From contig NZ_JPRF03000050.1 of the NCBI RefSeq assembly GCF_001188955.3, forward strand, positions 1 through 45,086: 45,086 nucleotides of DNA. Reading direction: 5' to 3'. The notes beneath the pieces are model-generated. The model had not been told where the DNA came from, searched no databases, and saw only the letters and a list, made by a program, of their open reading frames with translations. The stretch comes from Kitasatospora aureofaciens. GTDB lineage: Bacteria; Actinomycetota; Actinomycetes; Streptomycetales; Streptomycetaceae. This document shows, one piece after another, positions 36,612 to 43,381 of the stretch. The position numbers and the translations under genes were made by a program. Position 1 is the stretch's first letter. Each line of letters opens with the position of its first letter.

Positions 36612-37631
36612 CTAGGGTTTTACGGACCGGTAGTAGCGCGCCGCGCCCTCGTGCAGCGGGAGCGGGTCGGTGTAGACGGCGGTGCGCAGGTCGACCAGCT
36701 GGGCGGCGTGCACCTGGGCGCCGATCTGGTCCCGGCTGTCTATCACCGCCCGGGTCATGCCCTCCACCAGGCCCGGGTCCGCGTCGTCCCGGGTGACCAG
36801 CAGGTTGGGCACGGCCATGGTGGCGACCGCGTCCTTGGGTTCGGCGTTCGGGTAGGTGCCCTTGGGCATGGTGGCCGCCCGGTAGGCGTCGACGCCGTCG
36901 CCCTCCGTCTTGTGCAGCGCCTCGGACAGGTCGGCCAGCGGGACGATCCGGATCCGGAAGCGGTCGGAGAGGTCGGTGAGCGCGCTGGTCGGCAGGCCGC
37001 CGGACCAGAAGAAGGCGTCCAGCTTGCCCTCGCGCAGCTCGTCCGAGCCGTCGCTGACGCCCGCCGGGACCGCGGTGATGTCGTGGTCGGGGTCCAGCCC
37101 GGCCGCGGTCAGCAGCCGCCTGGTCACCAGGTTCACCCCGGACTGCGGCAGCCCGACACCGACCCGCAGGCCCTTGAGGTCGGCGGTGCGGTGCACCGGG
37201 GAGCCGGCCGGGACGATCAGCTGCAGGTAGTCGTCGTACAGTCGGGCGATCGCCCGCAGCCGGTCCTTGCCCGCGCCCTGGTAGGCGGCGACCGCGTCGG
37301 CGGTGGCGATGGCGAAGGTGTCCTGGCCGGTGACCACCCTGGACAGGTTCTCCACCGAGCCGTCGGTGCTGTCCAGGGCCAGCCGCACCCCCGGCATGGT
37401 CTGCGAGACGTGGGCCTGCAGCAGCTGCCCGTACCGGTCGTAGACCCCGCGCGGGACGCCGGTCGCGAAGCGGGTCTCCCCGCGCGGGTACCCGGGCGAG
37501 CGGCCCGCCGACAGCCACCAGCCGCCCAGGCCGGCGACCAGCAGCACCAGCACCAGCACCGTCCGCCACAACGGGCTGCGGGCCGCGCGGCGGACGGCGG
37601 CGCCGAGAAGTGACGGATCGGTGGGGGTCAT
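36612..37631 (-). CDS. TAXI-family TRAP solute-binding protein
   Basis: A 339-residue membrane-anchored binding protein. One transmembrane segment (about residues 24-42) precedes the TAXI fold, with the opening TRFATGVPRGVYDRYGQLL and the middle LKGLRVGVGLPQSGVNLVTRRLL as landmarks. TAXI proteins capture organic anions such as glutamate or 2-oxoacids for TRAP transporters, but no TRAP permease gene is in this window. It may instead act as an extracytoplasmic sensor for the neighbouring kinase. No Shine-Dalgarno site precedes ATG 37631, so it may be leaderless. It converges on the kinase gene with a 6-base gap. Confidence 0.82.
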   Translation of the reverse strand: MTPTDPSLLGAAVRRAARSPLWRTVLVLVLLVAGLGGWWLSAGRSPGYPRGETRFATGVPRGVYDRYGQLLQAHVSQTMPGVRLALDSTDGSVENLSRVVTGQDTFAIATADAVAAYQGAGKDRLRAIARLYDDYLQLIVPAGSPVHRTADLKGLRVGVGLPQSGVNLVTRRLLTAAGLDPDHDITAVPAGVSDGSDELREGKLDAFFWSGGLPTSALTDLSDRFRIRIVPLADLSEALHKTEGDGVDAYRAATMPKGTYPNAEPKDAVATMAVPNLLVTRDDADPGLVEGMTRAVIDSRDQIGAQVHAAQLVDLRTAVYTDPLPLHEGAARYYRSVKP

Positions 37632-37725
37632 GCAGGGATACTGCCAGGCGCTCCGGCCGAACGGGAGGGGAACGGGCGGCGGAAAGCTCGGCGAAGGTCC
37701 GGAAAAACCGGTGTGCCGCTGCCCG

Positions 37726-37731
37726 TACCCT
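37726..37731 (+). promoter_or_regulatory. -10 element of a leaderless miaB promoter
   Basis: TACCCT, identical to the hexamer before the PAP2 gene, ends 6 bases before the miaB GTG. No ribosome binding site is present. Confidence 0.55.
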
Positions 37732-37737
37732 GGTCTG

Positions 37738-39240
37738 GTGAGCGGTGAGAGCGGATTGAAGAGCTACAAGGTCGTCACGCACGGCTGTCAGATGAACGTC
37801 CACGACTCCGAGCGGCTGTCCGGGCTGCTGGAGGACGCCGGGTACGTCAAGGCCGGGCCGGACGGCGACCCCGACCTGGTCGTGTTCAACACCTGTGCGG
37901 TGCGCGAGAACGCCGACAACAAGCTGTACGGCAACCTCGGACAGCTCGCGCCGGCCAAGAGCCGCCACCAGGGCATGCAGATCGCCGTCGGCGGCTGCCT
38001 GGCCCAGAAGGACCGCGAGACCATCGTCAAGCGCGCCCCCTGGGTCGACGTGGTCTTCGGCACCCACAACATCGGCCACCTGCCGGCACTGCTGGAGCGG
38101 GCCGCCGTCGAGCGCAGGGCCCAGGTCGAGATCCTGGAGTCGCTGGAGACCTTCCCCTCCACGCTGCCCACCCGCCGCGAGTCCGCGTACGCGGCCTGGG
38201 TCGCCATCTCGGTCGGCTGCAACAACACCTGCACCTTCTGCATCGTCCCCGCGCTGCGCGGCAAGGAGGAGGACCGCCGGCCCGGCGACGTCCTCGCCGA
38301 GATCGAGGCGCTGGTGGACGAGGGCGTCATCGAGGTGACCCTGCTCGGCCAGAACGTCAACGCCTACGGCTCCGACCTGGGCGACCGCGAGGCCTTCTCC
38401 AAGCTGCTGCGCGCCGCCGGGCAGATCGAGGGCCTGGAGCGGATCCGCTTCACCTCGCCGCACCCGCGCGACTTCACCGACGACGTGATCGCCGCGATGG
38501 CCGAGACCCCGAGCGTGATGCACCAGCTGCACATGCCGCTGCAGTCCGGCTCGGACCGCGTCCTCAAGGCGATGCGCCGCTCCTACCGGCAGGAGCGTTT
38601 CCTCGGGATCATCCGCAAGGTGCGCGAGGCGATGCCGGACGCGGCCATCTCCACCGACATCATCGTGGGCTTCCCCGGCGAGACCGAGGAGGACTTCGAG
38701 GAGACGATGCACGTCGTCCGCGAGGCCCGCTTCACCAACGCCTTCACCTTCCAGTACTCCAAGCGCCCCGGCACCCCCGCCGCGGAGATGGAGGACCAGG
38801 TGCCGAAGGAGGTCGTCCAGGCCCGCTACGACCGGCTGATCGCGCTCCAGGAGGAGATCTCCTGGGACGAGAACAAGAAGCAGGTCGGCCGCACCCTGGA
38901 GGTCCTGGTCGCCGAGGGCGAGGGCAAGAAGGACGACCGGACCCAGCGGCTGTCCGGGCGCGCGCCCGACAACCGGCTCGTGCACTTCACGAAGCCGGAG
39001 GAGCCGGTGCGGCCGGGCGACATGGTGACCGTCGAGATCACCTACGCCGCCCCGCACCACCTGCTGGCCGAGGGCCCGGCCCTCGCCGTGCGCCGCACTC
39101 GGGCCGGCGACGCCTGGGAGAAGCGCCAGGCCGAGCCCGCCGGCAAGCCGGCCGGCGTGATGCTCGGCCTGCCGAAGATCGGCGCCCCGGCCGAGCTGCC
39201 GCTGGCCGCCCCGGCGGGCGGCGCCTGTTGCGGCGACTGA
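37738..39240 (+). CDS. miaB: tRNA-2-methylthio-N6-dimethylallyladenosine synthase MiaB
   Basis: A 500-residue radical-SAM methylthiotransferase that modifies i6A37 to ms2i6A37 in tRNAs reading U-initial codons; it acts on the product of MiaA, encoded at 40539. The N-terminal UPF0004 domain has Cys in THGCQMN, FNTCAVRE and GGCLAQK; the radical-SAM motif CNNTCTFC gives Cys161, Cys165 and Cys168; a TRAM domain covers about 375-440. The last 55 residues form an Ala/Pro-rich tail ending in ACCGD. The GTG at 37738 gives the family-like start (VSGESGLKSYKVVTHGCQMN) and a leaderless geometry. A strong terminator follows. Confidence 0.95.
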   Translation: MSGESGLKSYKVVTHGCQMNVHDSERLSGLLEDAGYVKAGPDGDPDLVVFNTCAVRENADNKLYGNLGQLAPAKSRHQGMQIAVGGCLAQKDRETIVKRAPWVDVVFGTHNIGHLPALLERAAVERRAQVEILESLETFPSTLPTRRESAYAAWVAISVGCNNTCTFCIVPALRGKEEDRRPGDVLAEIEALVDEGVIEVTLLGQNVNAYGSDLGDREAFSKLLRAAGQIEGLERIRFTSPHPRDFTDDVIAAMAETPSVMHQLHMPLQSGSDRVLKAMRRSYRQERFLGIIRKVREAMPDAAISTDIIVGFPGETEEDFEETMHVVREARFTNAFTFQYSKRPGTPAAEMEDQVPKEVVQARYDRLIALQEEISWDENKKQVGRTLEVLVAEGEGKKDDRTQRLSGRAPDNRLVHFTKPEEPVRPGDMVTVEITYAAPHHLLAEGPALAVRRTRAGDAWEKRQAEPAGKPAGVMLGLPKIGAPAELPLAAPAGGACCGD

Positions 39241-39257
39241 CGCCCGTGCCGTGACGG

Positions 39258-39293
39258 CGGCCCGGCGGGAGCGTTGGTGCTCCCGCCGGGCCG
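39258..39293 (+). terminator. Terminator of miaB
   Basis: A perfect 15-bp stem (39258-39272 with 39279-39293) with loop GTTGGT starts 17 bases after the miaB stop. It is followed by TTGTCG, a weak T-rich tail. Confidence 0.8.
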
Positions 39294-39338
39294 TTGTCGT
39301 GGACGGCCGTTGTCGTGGAGGGCCGTTCTCGTGGAAGG
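39291..39338 (+). repeat. Three tandem 16-bp repeats
   Basis: CCGTTGTCGTGGACGG at 39291-39306, then two variants at 39307-39322 and 39323-39338 with two or three changes, and a partial fourth copy. The array lies between the miaB terminator and the next promoter. Its role is unknown; it may be a slippage product. Confidence 0.7.
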
Positions 39339-39376
39339 CCGTGTCTCCCCGCAGCGGGGATCCGGGGGACACGCCT

Positions 39377-39382
39377 TAGAGT
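39377..39382 (+). promoter_or_regulatory. -10 element of a leaderless promoter
   Basis: TAGAGT lies 7 bases before ATG 39390, with no ribosome binding site in between. Confidence 0.5.
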
Positions 39383-39389
39383 GATCGGC

Positions 39390-40088
39390 ATGCTGGTAGC
39401 CGCCGCCGTGTGTCCCTGTCCGCCGCTGCTCGTCCCCGAGGTCGCCGCCGGGGCCGCGCCCGAGCTGGACGCGCTGCGCGCCGCCTGCGACGAGGCGCTG
39501 GCGGCGCTGGTCGCGGCCGAGCCGCAGCTGGTCGTGGCGGTCGGCGCCGGGCCGGAGGCCGAGGTCTGGACCGAGGGCGGGGCCGGGTCCTTCCACCGCT
39601 ACGGGGTGCCGCTGATCGCCAAGCTGCCCGGGGGGCGCGTCGAGGGGCCGGAGCTGGCGCCCTCGCTGACCGTCGGCGCCTGGCTGCTGGAGCGCGCCGG
39701 GGTGACCCTGCCGACGCACGCCTGCGCCGTGCCCGCCGACGCCCCCGCCGACCGGATGCTCGGCCTCGGCCAGGGCCTGGCCGGCCTCGCCGACCGGGTC
39801 GCCCTGCTGGTCCTCGGCGACGGCAGCGCCTGCCGTTCGCTGAAGGCGCCCGGCTACCTGGACGAGCGGGCCGAGGGCTTCGACACCTCGCTGGCCGCCG
39901 CCCTGGGCTCCGCCGACCTGCCCGCCCTCGCCGCCGTCGACCCAGCGCTGGCCGCCGAGCTCAAGGCCGAGGGCCGGGCGCCCTGGCAGGTGCTGGCCGG
40001 CGCCGCCGAGGGCGCCGGCCTCACCGCGCGGCTGGGCTACCAGGACGCCCCGTACGGCGTCGGGTACTTCGTGGCGTCCTGGTCCTGA
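39390..40088 (+). CDS. Class III extradiol dioxygenase-like conserved protein
   Basis: A 232-residue Ala/Leu-rich cytoplasmic protein of the conserved actinobacterial family found between miaB and miaA (like Rv2728c of M. tuberculosis). Its start VCPCPPLLVPEV and GVPLIAKLPGG resemble class III extradiol ring-cleavage dioxygenases, where a metal-binding histidine normally precedes the two prolines; here a cysteine is at that site, and I see no obvious set of metal ligands, so enzymatic activity is doubtful. The ATG at 39390 is the first codon of the family sequence and is preceded by a leaderless-type -10. The stop is 4 bases from the stop of the convergent antitoxin-like gene. Confidence 0.72.
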   Translation: MLVAAAVCPCPPLLVPEVAAGAAPELDALRAACDEALAALVAAEPQLVVAVGAGPEAEVWTEGGAGSFHRYGVPLIAKLPGGRVEGPELAPSLTVGAWLLERAGVTLPTHACAVPADAPADRMLGLGQGLAGLADRVALLVLGDGSACRSLKAPGYLDERAEGFDTSLAAALGSADLPALAAVDPALAAELKAEGRAPWQVLAGAAEGAGLTARLGYQDAPYGVGYFVASWS

Positions 40089-40092
40089 CCGG

Positions 40093-40359
40093 TTACGGCC
40101 GCGGGGCCTGCGGCGGCTGCGGGGCCCGACCCTGCTCGCCGCCCGGCTTCGGCTTGTGGGCGAAGTCCTCGACCGCGTCCTTGGCCCGGCCGGCGCCGTG
40201 CTCGATCCTTTCGCTGTACTTGCCCTTGGTGGCCTTGTCGATCGCGCCCCCGGCCCTGTCCACGATCTGCTCGATCTGGTCGCTGTGCCTGCCCGCGAGC
40301 TCGCCGGCCTTCTCCTTGAGTTCCTCGGCCTTGCCCTTGAGGTTGTCCATCAGACCCAT
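40093..40359 (-). CDS. MT0933/Rv0909-type antitoxin family protein
   Basis: An 88-residue amphipathic helical protein. The pattern MGLMDNLKGKAEELKEKAGEL followed by QIEQIVDRAGGAIDKATKGKY and GRAKDAVEDFA is that of the MT0933-like antitoxin family (CsbD-like helices); the tail is Pro/Gln/Gly-rich. In M. tuberculosis the family partner is a toxin gene next door, but no toxin candidate is beside this gene, so a solitary stress-type protein is as likely as an antitoxin. The ATG at 40359 has a good AAGGAGAT site. The promoter must lie in the 180 bases shared with miaA. Confidence 0.78.
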   Translation of the reverse strand: MGLMDNLKGKAEELKEKAGELAGRHSDQIEQIVDRAGGAIDKATKGKYSERIEHGAGRAKDAVEDFAHKPKPGGEQGRAPQPPQAPRP

Positions 40360-40538
40360 GGCGATCTCCTTCGTTCCCTGTCTCCTGCACAACGCGCCGG
40401 AAGGGTAAAGCGTTCGCAAAAAGGGCGGTCGGCCGTGGAAACGGCCGGAGACGGTCCGGGGAACGGTCACGTCCTCGCGCAGTCGGGGGCGAGCGGCAGC
40501 CGGTCCCGGGCGGCCCGGCGGTTTGCGAGACTGGAGCG

Positions 40539-41474
40539 GTGAGCAGCTCCCGTGTGATCAGCATCGTCGGCGCGACCGCCGCCGGAAAGTCCGATCTGGC
40601 CGTCGCCATCGCCCGCAGCCTCGGTGGCGAGGTGATCAACACCGACTCGATGCAGCTGTACCGGGGCATGGACATCGGCACCGCGAAGCTGACCCTGGAC
40701 GAGCGCGGGGGAGTGCCGCACCACCTGATGGACGTCTGGGAGGTCACCGAGGCCGCCAGCGTCGCCGAGTACCAGCGGCTGGCCCGGGCCGAGATCGACC
40801 GGCTGCTCGCCGCCGGGCGCACCCCCGTCCTGGTCGGCGGCTCCGGACTGTACGTCCGGGCCGCGATCGACGAGATGGAGTTCCCCGGTACCGACCCCGA
40901 GGTGCGCGCCCGGCTGGAGGCCGAGCTGGAGCAGGCCGGCCCGTACGCGCTGCACCGGCGGCTGGCCGAGCTGGACCCGGCGGCCGCCGAGGCGATCCTG
41001 ACGAGCAACGGGCGGCGGATAGTCCGCGCCCTGGAGGTCATCGAGATCACCGGGCAGCCCTTCACCGCCAACCTGCCGAGCAACACCGCGGTGTACGAGG
41101 CGGTGCAGATCGGCGTCGCCGTCCCGCGCCCCGAACTGGACGAGCGGATCACCCTGCGGGTCGACCGGATGTGGGAGGCCGGGCTGCTGGACGAGGTGCG
41201 CGAGCTGGAGAAGGTCGGACTGCGGGAGGGCCGGACCGCCTCGCGGGCGCTCGGCTACCAGCAGGTGCTCGACCACTTCGCCGGCGAGTGCACCGAGGAC
41301 GAGGCACGGGCCGAGACCGTCCGGGCCACCAAGCGCTTCGCCCGCCGCCAGGAGTCCTGGTTCCGCCGGGACGACCGCATCCACTGGCTCTCCCGTCCGG
41401 CCGGCACCGACCCGGTCGAGTTGCTGGAGCGCTCCCTCGAACTGATCGGACGTCAGGGAGTTCCGGCCGCATAG
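40539..41474 (+). CDS. miaA: tRNA dimethylallyltransferase MiaA
   Basis: A 311-residue prenyltransferase that attaches dimethylallyl to N6 of A37 in tRNAs, the step before MiaB. Walker A is GATAAGKSDLA (about residues 11-21), followed by NTDSMQLYRGMDIGTAK, the signature LVGGSGLYVRA and the C-terminal SRALGYQQVL and TKRFARRQESWFRRD. Length is typical. The GTG at 40539 follows GAGACT by 6 bases; the GGAG between is too close to the start to work as a ribosome binding site, so the message is probably leaderless. Confidence 0.95.
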   Translation: MSSSRVISIVGATAAGKSDLAVAIARSLGGEVINTDSMQLYRGMDIGTAKLTLDERGGVPHHLMDVWEVTEAASVAEYQRLARAEIDRLLAAGRTPVLVGGSGLYVRAAIDEMEFPGTDPEVRARLEAELEQAGPYALHRRLAELDPAAAEAILTSNGRRIVRALEVIEITGQPFTANLPSNTAVYEAVQIGVAVPRPELDERITLRVDRMWEAGLLDEVRELEKVGLREGRTASRALGYQQVLDHFAGECTEDEARAETVRATKRFARRQESWFRRDDRIHWLSRPAGTDPVELLERSLELIGRQGVPAA

Positions 41475-41703
41475 GACCTGTTCCGGCCAATTCGGCGGTG
41501 CACCTGCGCGCGCAGGCGACCGTGCAGAGCGCACCGGGGGTCACGGCCCGATCACGTGATGGCCACGGATCACCCGAGGACCCCGGTCAGGCCCCGAACG
41601 TCCCCTCTGGACATGCCATCATCGATGCCATAAGGGTCGGCCCGCGCGGGTCGACCGTGCCCGGCCGCGAGTCCGCTCGTGTCGATCTGTCAGGGGAGGC
41701 CGT

Positions 41704-42225
41704 GTGTCGACGGGTACCGGCCCCGAACCCGGCCAGGGCGGGAGCGTCACCGCACCGGCCGAGGAGTTCGACGAGTTCGACGAGTCGACGATGGGCGACC
41801 TCCCCGTGCTGACCGGCCTGGGGGCACCGACCTCCTACGCCTCCGCGGTGCCCGCGCTGGACACCCGCACCCCGCCGGACGCCGCCGTGCACGAGCGGGA
41901 GATCCGGCCGCTGCGCCGGCTCCGCTGGTGGCAGACCCTGCCGATCGCCCTGCTCGGCACCCTCGGCTCGCTGATGTTCGCCTTCCCGCTCGCCTTCGGC
42001 TCGGCCGGGGCGCGGGCCACCATGATCGGGATGCTCGGGCTGCTGTTCACCGCCGCCTCGTTCGGCTGGGGCGCGATGGCCGCCCGGCACGCCGGCTACA
42101 AGTGGCCGGGGCTGCCGCGCCGGGGATCCGGGCAGCGGGCCGGCTGGAAGGCCATCGCGGTGTACACCCTGATCGCGCTGGCCGCCTGTGCGCTCGCGGT
42201 CTGGCGGGTCGCCTACCTGCGCTGA
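41704..42225 (+). CDS. Conserved membrane protein
   Basis: A 173-residue protein with an acidic disordered N-terminus (EEFDEFDESTMGDLP) and three transmembrane helices (about residues 78-96, 104-123 and 149-168) separated by a basic loop. I do not recognise a characterised family; the position between miaA and dapF is conserved in Streptomyces. The GTG at 41704 has GGGGAGG upstream. The 229-base gap after miaA includes a perfect palindrome ATCACGTGAT (41551-41560). No functional role can be assigned. Confidence 0.75.
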   Translation: MSTGTGPEPGQGGSVTAPAEEFDEFDESTMGDLPVLTGLGAPTSYASAVPALDTRTPPDAAVHEREIRPLRRLRWWQTLPIALLGTLGSLMFAFPLAFGSAGARATMIGMLGLLFTAASFGWGAMAARHAGYKWPGLPRRGSGQRAGWKAIAVYTLIALAACALAVWRVAYLR

Positions 42226-42273
42226 GCCGGCCGTGGGCACCTTCCCGCCCCACGCCGGGCGGGCGGGCATCAG

Positions 42274-42279
42274 TACCAT
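42274..42279 (+). promoter_or_regulatory. -10 element of a leaderless dapF promoter
   Basis: TACCAT is followed by 7 bases and the GTG of dapF. The GGAGGG between them touches the start codon and would be too close to serve as a Shine-Dalgarno site. Confidence 0.5.
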
Positions 42280-42286
42280 CGGAGGG

Positions 42287-43213
42287 GTGAGCGCATCCTC
42301 TCCTCAGCAGTCCTCCTCCCAGCGGGCCGGTCTCCCCTTCTTCAAGGGGCACGGCACCCAGAACGACTTTGTGATCGTGCCGGACCCGGACGGCGTGCTG
42401 GAGATCGGCCCGGAGACCGTCGCCGCGCTGTGCGACCGGCGGGCCGGCATCGGCGGCGACGGGCTGCTGCGCGTGGTGCGCGCGGCCGCCGACCCGGCCG
42501 CCGCGGACCTGGCCGACCGGGCCGAGTGGTTCATGGACTACCGCAACTCCGACGGCAGCATCGCCGAGATGTGCGGCAACGGCCTGCGGGTCTTCGCCCG
42601 CTTCCTGGTCGAGGCCGGTCTGGCGAAGCCCGGGGAACTGGCGATCGCCACCCGCTCCGGGGTGCTCACCGCGAAGGTCGCCGAGGACGCCGAGGACGGC
42701 ACGCCCGGCGAGGTCACCGTCGGCATGGGCCGCGCCCGGCTGCCCGGACCGGACGGCATCGAGGTCGCGGTCGGCGAGCGGCGCTGGCCCGCGCTGAACG
42801 TCAACATGGGCAACCCGCACGCGGTGGCCTTCGTGGAGAGCCTGGACCACGCCGGGGACCTCTTCACCGCGCCGCTCACCAGCCCCGAGGGGGCGTACCC
42901 GGAGGGCGTCAACGTCGAGTTCGTGGTGGACCGCGGCCCGCGGCACGTCGCGATGCGGGTGCACGAGCGCGGCTCGGGCGAGACCCGCTCCTGCGGCACC
43001 GGCGCCTGTGCCGTCGCGGTGGCGGCCATCCGCAGGGACGGCGCGGACCCGGCCGTCACCGGCGAGGCGGTCTCGTACACCGTGGACGTGCTGGGCGGCC
43101 GCCTGGTCATCACCGAGCACCCGGACGGCCGGGTGGAGATGACCGGACCGGCGGTGATCGTGGCCGAGGGGCGGCTCGACGAGCGCTGGTGGGGGTCCCT
43201 GACGCGGGGCTGA
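42287..43213 (+). CDS. dapF: Diaminopimelate epimerase DapF
   Basis: A 308-residue cofactor-free racemase that converts LL- to meso-diaminopimelate. In streptomycetes LL-DAP is the cell-wall form and meso-DAP is the lysine precursor, so the enzyme mainly serves lysine synthesis. The two catalytic thiols are Cys96 in AEMCGNGLRVF and Cys236 in SCGTGACAVA; the substrate contacts HGTQNDF and MGNPHAV are present. The first 17 residues are a Ser/Gln-rich extension. GTG 42287 is the only start before the conserved KGHGTQNDF that fits the leaderless geometry; later starts would remove the N-terminal strand. Confidence 0.95.
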   Translation: MSASSPQQSSSQRAGLPFFKGHGTQNDFVIVPDPDGVLEIGPETVAALCDRRAGIGGDGLLRVVRAAADPAAADLADRAEWFMDYRNSDGSIAEMCGNGLRVFARFLVEAGLAKPGELAIATRSGVLTAKVAEDAEDGTPGEVTVGMGRARLPGPDGIEVAVGERRWPALNVNMGNPHAVAFVESLDHAGDLFTAPLTSPEGAYPEGVNVEFVVDRGPRHVAMRVHERGSGETRSCGTGACAVAVAAIRRDGADPAVTGEAVSYTVDVLGGRLVITEHPDGRVEMTGPAVIVAEGRLDERWWGSLTRG

Positions 43214-43312
43214 CGGCCCGGTTTGCCCATTTCGCGCGGTGACGAATCCCCCCGATCGGGTGATACCGCTCGCGGACGGGAATCACTGCGTCGCGGAACG
43301 TGCTCTGCTCGG

Positions 43313-43318
43313 TAGCAT
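43313..43318 (+). promoter_or_regulatory. Candidate -10 element of rshA
   Basis: TAGCAT, 63 bases before the rshA ATG, is the best TANNNT match in the 168-base gap after dapF. The -35 region is not distinctive. The leader carries a strong CGGAGGTG ribosome binding site. Confidence 0.45.
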
Positions 43319-43381
43319 GGACCACCGGGTCGATCACCCCACGGGGAGGGGCAGCGCCCGGCGACGTTGCCGGAGGTGCCG

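Noticed and set aside
34407..37631. Two-component genes plus TAXI as part of a TRAP transporter operon
   Set aside because: The TAXI gene is on the opposite strand and no DctQ or DctM permease is present.
40381..40450. Hairpin CGGCCGT-GGAA-ACGGCCG between the antitoxin-like gene and miaA as a terminator
   Set aside because: It lies between divergent genes, where no transcript needs to end; at most a weak operator or chance structure.
43271..43310. A possible SigR (GGGAAT-N18-GTT) promoter before rshA
   Set aside because: GGGAAT is present at 43279, but the -10 GTT is absent at the right spacing (GCT instead).
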